Origin: Flammeovirgaceae bacterium
GTDB taxonomy: Bacteria; Bacteroidota; Bacteroidia; Cytophagales; Cyclobacteriaceae
Direction of reading: 5' to 3'
DNA: 18,354 nucleotides
NCBI GenBank assembly: GCA_003229495.1
Contig: QIEB01000045.1
Coordinates: 1 to 18,354 of the forward strand
Position numbers and translations under genes: made by a program. Shown here piece after piece: positions 8,201 to 16,596 of this stretch; within the stretch, counting starts at the first letter, position 1; each line of letters starts with the position of its first letter. The notes beneath the pieces were generated by a model that saw only the letters and a list, made by a program, of their open reading frames with translations, searched no databases and was not told the origin of the DNA.

Positions 8201-11200
8201 AAAAACCCATCAGTCACATTGATATTATTAAAACTGGCTATTATGGCGGTTGCCGGCGCCCCTACCTGGGCTATTATATCATAGTTACTCAACACTCCCT
8301 GCCCAGCTTCTACGTCCACATCAAATACCCGGGCACCTACACCATTGGTGTTATTTACTCCATGGAATATCTCCGCAAAGTGCAGTCGTATAGCATATCC
8401 GCCAGCGGCCGGTACTGGAATGTTATAGGTGAAGCTGCTAGAATTATCAAATACTTCTGTCTGATAGAGGACATCATTATTAGTGGCTGCTATGGGTATG
8501 GCATTAGTGAAACTCTGACCAGCGTCATTAAACTGGTCCACCAGCCAGTCCTCACCATTGAATATAAATGCTGGTCCTCCGGAATTTATTCTGAATACCG
8601 AGATGAAATCTCCTATGGTAATAGTAAAAGTTTGTTCAACAAAAAGGCCACCATCATCCGTCACCAGCACGGTAACAACGTAGTCCCCGGCCGGATCTGA
8701 CAAAGTTCCGCTGATCAGCCCACTAGCGGAGTCCATACTAAGCCCGGCTGGTAAACCTGTGGCACTATAAGTCAATAGATCACCAATGTTGGGATCCTGA
8801 CCATTAATTTGAATATTGACCAACTCCCCTTGATTATAAATATGGTCCCCAGGATCAACCACTGTGGGCGGAAGCGGAGCGGTACTAATTGCAAAAAGCT
8901 CAATCCCTGATATTTTGGGGTTGTCTACCGTTCCGTTGAATGAAATGGTGAAAAACCCATCAGTCACATTGATATTATTAAAACCGGCTATTATGGCAGT
9001 TGCCGGCGCTCCCACCTGGGCTATTATATCGTAGTTACTCAACAATCCCTGCCCTGTTTCTACATCCACATCAAATACCCGGGCACCAATGCCATTAGTA
9101 TTCTCAACACCATGGAATATCTCCGCAAAGTGTAGTCGTATAGCATATCCGCCAGCGGCCGGTACTGGAATGTTATAGGTGAAGCTTCCACCATTATCAA
9201 ATCGTTCAGTTTGATAGAGGACATCATTATTGGTGGCCCCGATGGGAACGACATTTTCAAATTGGTTTGCTCCATCATTAAACTGGTCCACCAGCCAGTC
9301 CTCACCATTGAATGTAAATGCAGGTCCTCCGGAATTTATTCTGAATAAAGAGGTAAAATTACCAATGGTAATATTGAATGTTTGCTCATCAAAAAGTCCG
9401 CCGTTGTCAGTCACTCGTACAGTTACCGAATAATCCCCCGCGGCATCTGCCAGGGTCCCACTAATCAATCCGGTTCCGGAATCAATGGTTAAAGAGTTGG
9501 GTAATCCAGTGGCAGTAAAAGTCAATATGTCCCCTAAATTTGGATCAGTGCCATTTATCTGTATAATGACCTGCTCGCCATCATTATAGATTTGATTTCC
9601 CGGCTGGACCACCACCGGAGCTGATGGAGGGCTTGCTATATTGAATACCTCCAAACCGGACAATTTCGGATTGTCTACACTTGCCAGAAAATTAATGGTA
9701 AGCACACCATCTGTGACCTGAATATCTGACCAGGCCACAGTAATTGCGGTAGCGGGGCCACCAGATGCTGCTATTATATCGTAATTTGTTAGCTGTCCCT
9801 GTCCACCTTCCATATCCAAATTAAATATTCGTGCCCCGACACCGTTGCTGTTATTGACCCCATGAAATATCTCGGCAAAATGAAGTCGAACTCCATAGGT
9901 GCCCGTCACGGGTACGGGAATGTTGTATGAGAAATTACCACCATTGTCAAATCGTTCAGTTTGATAGAGGACATCATTGGTAGTGGCCCCGATGGGAATG
10001 ACATTTTCAAATTGGTTCGCTCCATCATTAAACTGGTCCACCAGCCAGTTTTCGCCATTAAAAGTAAATGCCGGACCTCCAGAGTTAATTCGAAACAATA
10101 CCTGAAAATTATTAACAGCCATACTAAAGTTCACTTCTGAAAAAAGTCCACCGTCGTCCGTGGCCGTTACAGTTACAGCATAGTCCCCAATGGGATCGGT
10201 AACAGTTCCACTGATAATGCCACTAACCGGATCGATAGTTAATGAGGCTGGTAAACCTGTGGCTGAATAGGTAATCACATCACTTGGATTGGGATCTGTG
10301 GCATTTATTTGTAGATTGACCACCTCTCCGGGATTTAGTAGCTGTGTACCGGGGTTGATAACCACCGGAGGAAGCGTTGAACTGCTACCAAACACTTCAA
10401 TTCCCGATACCTTAGCCCTGTCGGTAATAGTGGTAAAGACAATGGTTAAGCTTCCATCAGAAACATTTATGTTATTGAAAGACTCGATTATAGCGGTAGC
10501 AGGTGCACCAGCCTGAGCTATTATATCGTAATTACTTAGTTGTTCTTGACCGTTTTCAATGTCTACATCAAATACCCTGGCACCCACACCGTTGCCATTC
10601 TCCACTCCGTGGAATATCTCTGCGAAATGAATATTTACGCTGTAATCTCCATTTGTAACCGGGATATCGTAGGTAAATCCTCCAGTACTACTGCTGACTT
10701 CAGTCTGGTAAAGCACATCATTAGTGGTGTTGGCAATGGCGATAGCGTTTTCAAAGGTCTTATTACCATTGTTAAACTGATCTGCCTGCCAGTTTTCTCC
10801 TCCAAAGGAAAAAGCAGGGCCTCCGGAGTTAATTCTCTGTACTTGAAAAACCTGGTCAGGTTGCACCTCAATAAAATCCCAGGTTGCCTGGTAGCTGGGG
10901 GCAGAACCTGAAGTAGCAATGATACCAATTGCCAGAGCGTCAGGACCTTGAATGGTATTCAATACAGTCCCGCTGAGCGCTATTGGCGTCCCCAAATCTA
11001 TTACTGCCGAATTGCTCCCGGTGGAATATTGAGGTTGAACGGTCCCAGCTGAAGGATCGATCTTTAGAAATAGATTGATTTCTGATTCCAGGAGTATATC
11101 TGTGACGTTGAAAAAAGTATTCTGTACAATAGAACCATTGTTCTCAGCAAAGATTTGAAATGCTCCATTGCCACCATTGGCTGCCAAAACTATTTTTAAA

Positions 11201-14200
11201 TAATTGTCCTGATCTCCATTTCCTATATAAATTCCTTGGGACTGGTCCTGAAAAACTCCATTAAAAAACGGTGCGCCCTGCATCTTTGATTTTACGTTAA
11301 AAATATTGGTACTGCTGGTAACACTTACTCCGAATTGAAATGCATATTCCTGATCGTTGGTAGTAGCATCTCCTGAAGATACAGGCACAGTGGCTACCCC
11401 GGAAGCGCCACCCATAATGAGGCCTGGATCAGTGGCATCAAACAAATCAAGGTAATCTGATACTTGATTGGTCATTAGTCCGGTAAGTCCCAGCCCAAAT
11501 AAACCAAACCCAGGATTGCCGTTGAGAAATGGGTAATTTACCGGTAAAGAGGTGGCTTCTCCATTCTGTGCATCCAATGCAAAGGCATCAACGGTGTCCA
11601 ACAAGCCATCATTGTCGTCATCATTATCTAGTAAGTCTGACAAAAAATCCCCGTCATTGTCTGGAGGTCGGCTGGCAGCTGAACAGGGGTCCGTCCCATT
11701 CAGGGTCTCATCGCCATTGCTATAACCATCATTGTCATCGTCTAAATTAAAATTGTTGATGTCTCCAGTACAGTTGGTCCCCAAGTTTAAAAATTCCTGA
11801 CTGGTCAACTCAGGGCCTCCTCCCCTGTTGCCTGAACCTGCAGCTATATATATCTTTGCATTATATATTATTGCCTGGGTGGCATGCCTACCGGTATTTA
11901 ACGGATCCATAGTAATCCAGGTATTGGTAGCAGGGTCCAATGCTTCAGTCTCATTGTGGGCAATGGTCTGACTTCCCGTTTCTCCTCCTATCACTATAAC
12001 CGTACCGTTGGCTACTACCGTAGATGCACCCGCTCGCTCAGTGGGGATATTGGCGGTACCAGGGAGTGTAGACCATGTGCTGGTAATAAAATCATAGACA
12101 TCTACCTCGGATATAGTAGGAGTAAATAAGGTATTTTGCCCGGTTCTACGTCCCCCAGCAGCATATAATTTGTCGCCTATTATGCCTACCTGAAAGTGGT
12201 CACGAGCTCTGGGAGCATCTGAGAGATTGGTCCAGGTGCCCGTAGACGGATTAAATTCATCTAACCACGGTACCCACCCATCTACATGTCCATTCTGTAA
12301 ACCACTAACCATATAGATCTTGTCGTTGTAGACCACTGCTCCGGTAGAGCCACGTCGTCGTCCGACCGGTATACTGGGGCCTGTAGTCCAACTATCAGCT
12401 CCAGGGTCATATACATACACATTGGTTAATGGAGTCTCGTTAGGAAAAGGTCCGGTGAAGCCTCCGATTACATAGACATCACCTTGATAAGATACCGCCT
12501 GAAAATGGTGCATCTCCAATGGCGGGGCAGCGCCGGTACTCCAACTTTGTGCCACCGGATCGTAAATGTCCAGCGGTTTACTTCCTCTGCCACCAATCAG
12601 GTAGAATAACCCACCTGCCTCAACGTAGGCATTCTCATGGCGGGCAGTTGGATCATTACTGCTTGCTTCAACCGTCCAACCATCATCTGGCGGTTGGTCC
12701 GGCTCGAAAACTGTAACATTTCCCGTTACATAAGTCACTGCCCATACGGTCCCCTCAAATATATCTCCTGTCCCCTGAGCGGTTACATCCAATGGCACAC
12801 TTCCGAATCCTGAGGCAAATGCCTGTACATTAGTGGTAGATTGTCCATTAGCGCTCAATTCGATTCTATAGATGCTGCCATCAAATGAGGCAGCCAATAA
12901 ATCTCCGGTAATTGCCCCGCCAAAAAAATTAGTGGCTGTATATTCCGCCAATCCATTGGTTGAAGAACCCCATGTCCAAAGGGCGCCGTCATCCACGCCC
13001 GGGTTTCGAAAATCGCCTTCCACAGGATTGGCAAGGCTAACAGGTACCGGAGGCCAATCAGTGGTAGGGTTCAATTCAAAAACTTCCTGGTTGCTGTTAT
13101 CGCGGCGATATAAACCAGCCCCTGCTGGGTTGGCACGAATGGGATTTGGATGGCCTCCGTAAATTGGACCAAATCCAGGGCCTGACACATAATGTAAATT
13201 GTCAAGGTTATTAACGGGATCTGGAGGTCCCGGACCTACGGAGCCTGGTTCGCCAATTACATAGTTACTTGTAACATTTGCCGTTCCTTCATTTTCCGGA
13301 TAACCACCCCAGCCTGCGTTGGCTCCATTGTCAATGGTGTAGAGTCTGCCCTCCACTCCCGGGGTCTTGGTCAGAACTAAGTCGTAACTGTTTCGGTAAC
13401 CAGGTGCATGAACCTGGACTGGGCCTCCTATTACAATTTTTGCCTGGTTCAATCCATCATTACCTCCATACGGATCACCCACATCTGAACCGCCGGGGCC
13501 GGTATTGGCACGTGTAGGGTCGTCTAAGGTGGGCAAGTCATAGCTGCCGCCAAAATTGTTATCAATCATATCCAGATCTATCATCAACACTGCCGCCGAT
13601 AGGGCGTACTCTGTGCTATAAGCGAAGTTAGCTGATGGCGAGCCAGCATTGGTACTACCTCCCATGGCCAGATAGAGTGTATTGGTTGCTTCGTCCAATT
13701 GTATGCCATTCACCGCGTGATTCTCCTCAGATCGAGGTAAGCCTTTTACCACTTCCACCCTGGTCCAGCTACTACCGTTCCAGGTTAACTTAGAAATTAC
13801 ACCCGAGTTGGTGTCTAAATTAACATCTCCTATTCCACCGCTTTCACCACCTCCTATCCGAGGGTCACTTGAACTGACGTAGAGTATGGGGTTACTGGCG
13901 GTTCCAGTTACAAGTAGACCTGTAACCTGGCGGTCTGTCTCTGCCGGATTCAGAGTGCCATCATCATCGTGATTGGGAATTTGTCTAACCAGCTGAATAG
14001 TCTCGGTATTGGTTACTTGATAATCGTTTGGGGCATTTTTTTGAATAGTATAGGCAAAAATAGTCCCATCTTGTTGGCTTACATACAAACGTCCATCGGG
14101 GCCAAATTGCAAACTTGTTGGATTGTTGAGGCTTTCTCCGGATAAATTGCTTGAGCTAAAGCTCTGAGATTGGACATGGACATACCCAAACAGAAAAAAT

Positions 14201-14253
14201 ATCAATAGAACAAAACAACTGACCTTCCTGTAGTTGTTACTTAACTTCCGCAT
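5275..14253 (-). CDS. Giant secreted T9SS cargo A (2992 aa): two propellers, malectin array, cadherin-like repeats
   Basis: Predicted cell-surface protein, probably an adhesin or carbohydrate-binding or -oxidising protein. Approximate layout by residue: 1-30 signal peptide; 35-520 sorbosone/aldose-sugar-dehydrogenase-type propeller (PRSEENHA, APGYRNSYD with Arg287, GWGGYPENEG); 523-822 six Kelch motifs; 828-893 TSP3-like Asp-rich repeats between Cys828 and Cys857; 895-1135 jelly-roll-like domain; 1140-2288 five malectin domains (RINSGGPAF, HFAEIFHGV, NYDIIAQ) alternating with four Ig/cadherin-like domains; 2293-2761 five cadherin-like repeats; about 2762-2840 SprB-like repeat (TVSGGFGVVEYLWSDG); then an Ig-like segment; 2910-2992 T9SS type A sorting domain (LNVYPVPSDG onward). 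The ATG at 14253 sits directly before a good signal peptide and below a consensus promoter. A hairpin follows the stop. It is a paralogue of B and C, which carry subsets of its modules. Enzymatic activity and ligand are unknown. Confidence 0.95.
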   Translation of the reverse strand: MRKLSNNYRKVSCFVLLIFFLFGYVHVQSQSFSSSNLSGESLNNPTSLQFGPDGRLYVSQQDGTIFAYTIQKNAPNDYQVTNTETIQLVRQIPNHDDDGTLNPAETDRQVTGLLVTGTASNPILYVSSSDPRIGGGESGGIGDVNLDTNSGVISKLTWNGSSWTRVEVVKGLPRSEENHAVNGIQLDEATNTLYLAMGGSTNAGSPSANFAYSTEYALSAAVLMIDLDMIDNNFGGSYDLPTLDDPTRANTGPGGSDVGDPYGGNDGLNQAKIVIGGPVQVHAPGYRNSYDLVLTKTPGVEGRLYTIDNGANAGWGGYPENEGTANVTSNYVIGEPGSVGPGPPDPVNNLDNLHYVSGPGFGPIYGGHPNPIRANPAGAGLYRRDNSNQEVFELNPTTDWPPVPVSLANPVEGDFRNPGVDDGALWTWGSSTNGLAEYTATNFFGGAITGDLLAASFDGSIYRIELSANGQSTTNVQAFASGFGSVPLDVTAQGTGDIFEGTVWAVTYVTGNVTVFEPDQPPDDGWTVEASSNDPTARHENAYVEAGGLFYLIGGRGSKPLDIYDPVAQSWSTGAAPPLEMHHFQAVSYQGDVYVIGGFTGPFPNETPLTNVYVYDPGADSWTTGPSIPVGRRRGSTGAVVYNDKIYMVSGLQNGHVDGWVPWLDEFNPSTGTWTNLSDAPRARDHFQVGIIGDKLYAAGGRRTGQNTLFTPTISEVDVYDFITSTWSTLPGTANIPTERAGASTVVANGTVIVIGGETGSQTIAHNETEALDPATNTWITMDPLNTGRHATQAIIYNAKIYIAAGSGNRGGGPELTSQEFLNLGTNCTGDINNFNLDDDNDGYSNGDETLNGTDPCSAASRPPDNDGDFLSDLLDNDDDNDGLLDTVDAFALDAQNGEATSLPVNYPFLNGNPGFGLFGLGLTGLMTNQVSDYLDLFDATDPGLIMGGASGVATVPVSSGDATTNDQEYAFQFGVSVTSSTNIFNVKSKMQGAPFFNGVFQDQSQGIYIGNGDQDNYLKIVLAANGGNGAFQIFAENNGSIVQNTFFNVTDILLESEINLFLKIDPSAGTVQPQYSTGSNSAVIDLGTPIALSGTVLNTIQGPDALAIGIIATSGSAPSYQATWDFIEVQPDQVFQVQRINSGGPAFSFGGENWQADQFNNGNKTFENAIAIANTTNDVLYQTEVSSSTGGFTYDIPVTNGDYSVNIHFAEIFHGVENGNGVGARVFDVDIENGQEQLSNYDIIAQAGAPATAIIESFNNINVSDGSLTIVFTTITDRAKVSGIEVFGSSSTLPPVVINPGTQLLNPGEVVNLQINATDPNPSDVITYSATGLPASLTIDPVSGIISGTVTDPIGDYAVTVTATDDGGLFSEVNFSMAVNNFQVLFRINSGGPAFTFNGENWLVDQFNDGANQFENVIPIGATTNDVLYQTERFDNGGNFSYNIPVPVTGTYGVRLHFAEIFHGVNNSNGVGARIFNLDMEGGQGQLTNYDIIAASGGPATAITVAWSDIQVTDGVLTINFLASVDNPKLSGLEVFNIASPPSAPVVVQPGNQIYNDGEQVIIQINGTDPNLGDILTFTATGLPNSLTIDSGTGLISGTLADAAGDYSVTVRVTDNGGLFDEQTFNITIGNFTSLFRINSGGPAFTFNGEDWLVDQFNDGANQFENVVPIGATNNDVLYQTERFDNGGSFTYNIPVPAAGGYAIRLHFAEIFHGVENTNGIGARVFDVDVETGQGLLSNYDIIAQVGAPATAIIAGFNNINVTDGFFTISFNGTVDNPKISGIELFAISTAPLPPTVVDPGDHIYNQGELVNIQINGQDPNIGDLLTYSATGLPAGLSMDSASGLISGTLSDPAGDYVVTVLVTDDGGLFVEQTFTITIGDFISVFRINSGGPAFIFNGEDWLVDQFNDAGQSFTNAIPIAATNNDVLYQTEVFDNSSSFTYNIPVPAAGGYAIRLHFAEIFHGVNNTNGVGARVFDVDVEAGQGVLSNYDIIAQVGAPATAIIASFNNINVTDGFFTITFNGTVDNPKLSGLELFSVATPPAPPIVVNPGNQINNLGESIIIQINANDPNVGDVITYSAFGLPNTVTIDPVSGLITGTLSDPAGVYGVTVRATDNGGLFSEETFNITIGNFIPLFRINSGGPAFTFNGEDWLVDQFNDGANQFENVIPISATNNDVLYQTERFDDGGSFTYNIPVPAAGDYAIELHFAEIFFGVNTVGGVGSRVFNVNVENGQGQLSNYDIIAQVGAPATAIIVCFNNITVTDGFFTIDFNGVVDNPKLSGLELFEIGDLPPVLDAIGDQTVAEGALLDIPISATDNSGPPAITGTDIPTFATLTDNGDGTAMLSLAPGFVDNGIYTVTITATDIDGLTDEETFNITVTDENGPPVLAAIGDQVVAEGDILDVSIAASDPDGEIPVLTAAGLQPFMSFVDNTDGTGQLLISPGFTDVGVYNVTITATDGMGLQDEETLQVTVTDVNAPPELVPSGDQVVSEGNTLDVPVSASDPDNEIPVISATGLPSFASLVDNNNGTATLSLSPGFMDNGIYTVTITATDAAGLTDEETITVTVLDVNAAPELAFIGDQTVPEGDVLDLLITASDPDGEIPVLTATGLSPFMSFMDNGDGTGQLLISPGFTDVGLYSVTITAADAIGLQDEETILVTITEVNAAPILVNIPDQTLEEGSSLQFDIVATDPDNEIPGLTASGLQPFMDFIDNGDGTGMIIVTPDFNDFGMFTITVSATDAAGLFDEQEVVIDVTEITRDPEWSIDGQIENANCLNEAGAITLTVSGGFGVVEYLWSDGETTKDISSLTSGVYTVTITDQKDNSTEESFTVNTQPGPQKPTLTLDDRILMSTPAESYQWSLDGVEIEGAISQIIEVTLSGEYSVAIADELGCSVMSDPFIVTFDFSELNVYPVPSDGALNIEIILKENEVITLVLIDAMGRQTPLGTFDLAAGRHTLNLNFNDALANGVYFLMNNGSSFESNITRVVLIR
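5971..7377 (-). repeat. Five tandem cadherin-like repeats in gene A (282-bp period)
   Basis: Five units each begin with PPVL, PPEL, APEL or APIL followed by GDQ or PDQ, and carry DNxxGT and YxVTITATD. The first unit is 93 residues (7377-7099) and the next four are 94 residues each (starting at 7098, 6816, 6534 and 6252). The DNxxGT codons lie at 7228, 6946, 6664, 6382 and 6100, exactly 282 bases apart each time. Units 1 and 3 share one sequence type (LSLxPGFxDNGIYTVTITATD) and units 2 and 4 another (GQLLISPGFTDVGxY). Unit 5 is more diverged. Confidence 0.9.
7387..10836 (-). repeat. Malectin plus Ig/cadherin-like tandem array in gene A (750-bp period)
   Basis: Five malectin-like domains start at RINSGG, with the Arg codon at 10836, 10092, 9342, 8592 and 7842. 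The spacings are 744, 750, 750 and 750 bases. Each of the first four is followed by an Ig-like domain of about 90 residues (VNPGxQ, INxTDPN, SGLISGTLxDPAG, TDNGGLF), resembling He_PIG/cadherin-like families. The fifth is followed by the cadherin-like repeats. Parts of units 2, 3 and 5 are almost identical in DNA (around 9990-10050, 9240-9300 and 7740-7800), and units 3, 4 and 5 share a long identical run near 9152, 8402 and 7652. Malectin folds bind carbohydrates in characterised members; the ligand here is unknown. Confidence 0.92.
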
Positions 14254-14321
14254 ATCAATAAAAAGTAGAATTCGTTTTATACTTTATCAGTTTATGTCTT
14301 GAAAAATGAATAACAGAACTA

Positions 14322-14351
14322 CAAATTTAACTGTTTATCTAGGAAAAACAA
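14322..14351 (-). promoter_or_regulatory. Bacteroidota-type promoter of gene A
   Basis: On the minus strand, TTG (14351-14349), a 19-base spacer and TAAATTTG (14329-14322) match TTG-N19-21-TAnnTTTG at every fixed position. The expected start is near 14316, giving a leader of about 60 bases. The element and the AT-rich stretch upstream (14352 to about 14382) are clearly related to the promoter of gene B, which suggests that the regulatory region was duplicated with the gene. Confidence 0.75.
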
Positions 14352-14657
14352 TATTTTTTTTAAATAAAACACAATTTATTGCTCTGACGCCGTTTCCTTC
14401 CAGTAAGTCAAAATACGGCCATTTCAAAACCACGACATTTATATATTTATATATTTAATACATATTTTACTATTTCACATGACGTTAATACCGACTAAAC
14501 AGTTGCCCGTAAAATTACCAATATTTCAGGGTATCTTAATGAGTAATGACCGGCAAAGCTATGATAAATATCAACATATTATTAGATTTGCCAATCACTT
14601 GGTCCTCATGCTTTTTTCTACTGAATGCTGGATGAATGCCTGAATATGTAGATAAGA

Positions 14658-14688
14658 TTGGATATTATAGGTTGACTTCCTATCTTCG
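14658..14688 (+). promoter_or_regulatory. Probable leaderless promoter of the GT-C glycosyltransferase gene
   Basis: TTG (14658-14660), a 20-base spacer and TATCTTCG (14681-14688) fit the Bacteroidota consensus with one mismatch in TAnnTTTG. The -7 element ends only five bases before the ATG at 14694, so transcription would start at or within a few bases of the start codon. An in-frame TGA at 14673-14675 rules out a longer protein. Confidence 0.55.
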
Positions 14689-14693
14689 CCAAA

Positions 14694-16421
14694 ATGAGCT
14701 ATAAATCAGTGTTTATTGTCCCCTTTGTGGCTATTCCAACTTCAATAAAAATCTGGCTAACTGATTCCAAAAACCACAAAACTTTATTGTGGATAACTGC
14801 ACTGGTTTTGATAGTTGTAGTCTATTTTTCTAGACTTTGGCTGCTACAAACCAGAAAATTCGACCCTGACGAGTTCGAACACTTGCATTCCGCATGGCTT
14901 ATTTCTCAAGGTTTTCTTCCATTCAAGGATTACTTCGAACACCATACACCCGCTATGCATTTTCTTCTTGCTCAGTTCTTTTCATTTTTTGATGTGGAGG
15001 CCAACTTTAGGGAGGCCTCGGAAATGTTGTTTTTTAGCAGAAGGTTCATGTGGGTATTAACCGGAATTATCTTAATTATTAACTTCAAAATCGGTCAACA
15101 GTGGAGAAATTGGCGGGTGGGCATAGTGGGAACAGTATTTTTGGTATGTACCGTAATGTTTCAAACAAAAACATTGGAGATCCGTCCGGATCTGCTCAGC
15201 ATACCGTGTTGGTTAGGATGCCTGTTTTTATTAATGACTGTGGTTCAATCTAAGGAAACAACCGAATCCCGAAAAAGGTGGTTGATGTTTATTTGCGGGG
15301 TTCTTCTGGGTACATCCATTATGGCTACCCAAAAGATGTTGTTTGCCATGCCAGGATTTACCATTGCTATGATCATATATTGGTTCAATCCAAATTCGCC
15401 CGGCACTGTGTATAACCGATTCATTCAGATACTGTGCCAAATGGCGGGCTTTTTCTCACCTATTTTAATAACACTGGGATATTTTGGATTATACGATGCT
15501 GCCTACGCCTTTATTGAGTACAACTTACTTTTAAACCTCGGCTGGAAAGTTGGATTTTCTCCCTTTGTGTATATCGTGAAGTTATTGAGTCAAAACCCAT
15601 TCTTAGTGGGATTGGGGCTTTTTGGCCTCATCGGTGCAATCCACCGTTTTAGGAGCACGGATAATTCCGTGCACCTGAATTATATAATGATCATTAATCT
15701 CATTGGTTTGGTTGCAGGGTTGTTCATCATACCGGTGCCATGGCGTCAATACTATCTTATGTTTCTACCCTTATTAGCACTTTTTGCTGCAAATGCACTG
15801 ATTGAAGTGGTTGATTTAATGATACAATTTAAAGATGACAAGTATTTGAAATCAAAATTCATAGGGGTGTGTCTGTTATATGTGTTTTTCACTGCTGGGA
15901 TGTTACTATGGACTTTACCAAAACCGGGTGAGATTGAAGTTATGGATCTACTAAAAATGTTTGTATTTTTTATTGCAATATTGTTGGGCCTGATACCAAT
16001 CGCCCTTCAGAGACGGGATCTGGCTGTGGCTTTTTTAATAGTAGCCCTGCACTTACCTACAGCCAAGAAATTCACTTCAAAGTTCAAATCCAGCAATGCC
16101 GAGCAACTTGCAAGCATCCAGTATGTCATCGAAAACAGCTCTCTGGAAGATACATTCATGGATGGTTGGATGGGGGTCGGGCTGTTTCGACCCCACGCTT
16201 ATTTTTATTGGATGCTACATGTCGAAATACGCCACATGATCAGTGATCAAGAGAAAAACGACTTATTGAAAAAACTTCAATCTGGTCACATAAATCCCAA
16301 GTTGGTTAATCTCGATGACGACTTAAGAGATTTATCTCCTGAAATAACCTCTTTTATTTTAGAGAACTACCTGCCGGTAGGTGTTGGCTCTATTTATAAG
16401 AGGAATATAATGAAAGATTAA
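14694..16421 (+). CDS. GT-C family membrane glycosyltransferase (PMT/ArnT-like)
   Basis: This 575-residue integral membrane protein has about eleven hydrophobic segments, the first at residues 30-50 and the last around 450-465. After the first helix comes a loop with DPDEFEHLHSAW (Asp57, Asp59, Glu60) and then EHHTP (82-86). That is the position and style of the acidic catalytic motif of dolichyl-phosphate-mannose/PMT_2/ArnT-type enzymes. These transfer a sugar from a polyprenyl-phosphate donor on the outer face of the inner membrane. A later VPWRQYYLMFLPLLAL segment is also typical of such proteins. The C-terminal 110 residues are largely soluble. The start is fixed by an in-frame TGA 21 bases upstream. 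The next gene follows after 175 bp and could supply the lipid-linked sugar donor. Acceptor and sugar are unknown. Confidence 0.82.
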   Translation: MSYKSVFIVPFVAIPTSIKIWLTDSKNHKTLLWITALVLIVVVYFSRLWLLQTRKFDPDEFEHLHSAWLISQGFLPFKDYFEHHTPAMHFLLAQFFSFFDVEANFREASEMLFFSRRFMWVLTGIILIINFKIGQQWRNWRVGIVGTVFLVCTVMFQTKTLEIRPDLLSIPCWLGCLFLLMTVVQSKETTESRKRWLMFICGVLLGTSIMATQKMLFAMPGFTIAMIIYWFNPNSPGTVYNRFIQILCQMAGFFSPILITLGYFGLYDAAYAFIEYNLLLNLGWKVGFSPFVYIVKLLSQNPFLVGLGLFGLIGAIHRFRSTDNSVHLNYIMIINLIGLVAGLFIIPVPWRQYYLMFLPLLALFAANALIEVVDLMIQFKDDKYLKSKFIGVCLLYVFFTAGMLLWTLPKPGEIEVMDLLKMFVFFIAILLGLIPIALQRRDLAVAFLIVALHLPTAKKFTSKFKSSNAEQLASIQYVIENSSLEDTFMDGWMGVGLFRPHAYFYWMLHVEIRHMISDQEKNDLLKKLQSGHINPKLVNLDDDLRDLSPEITSFILENYLPVGVGSIYKRNIMKD

Positions 16422-16596
16422 TTTTGCTCTTGCAAGATGTGTAGGTGAACAAGCCCTATGGGTATTAAATCAACCAACAACATTAAATTATATAATTGTT
16501 ACATGCGTTTGATTTTGCTTTGAAAATTAAGAACCTATATTAATATTAGTTATAAATTGCGGGCGATATTTGATAAACTCCATTTAAGAAACCGTA

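Larger units (their letters stand above)
14254..14693. other. Divergent intergenic region (440 bp)
   Basis: No gene is seen here. It holds the promoter of gene A toward its left side and the promoter of the glycosyltransferase gene at its right edge. In between lies AT-rich DNA with an imperfect TATATATTT tandem repeat at about 14439-14458. I found no strong hairpin, tRNA or riboswitch-like structure in 14460-14650. Confidence 0.6.

Noticed and set aside
7605..9308. Two minus-strand out-of-frame open frames (7605-7904 and 9060-9308) with similar proteins
   Set aside because: Their similarity simply reflects the 750-bp repeat of gene A read in another frame.
1..14253. Mobile element, insertion sequence or phage origin for the repeated genes
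   Set aside because: No transposase, integrase, terminal inverted repeats or target duplications are visible. The repetition is explained by tandem gene and domain duplication.
14437..14468. AT-rich direct repeats in the divergent intergenic region as a possible CRISPR or origin
   Set aside because: There are only two short copies with no spacers, and no DnaA-box cluster or cas gene is present. It is low-complexity promoter-region DNA.
5172..14482. Shared 14-mer with one mismatch upstream of genes B and A (5172-5185 and 14469-14482)
   Set aside because: Its distance to the promoter differs greatly (about 41 versus 118 bases) and the DNA is AT-rich, so chance is a sufficient explanation.
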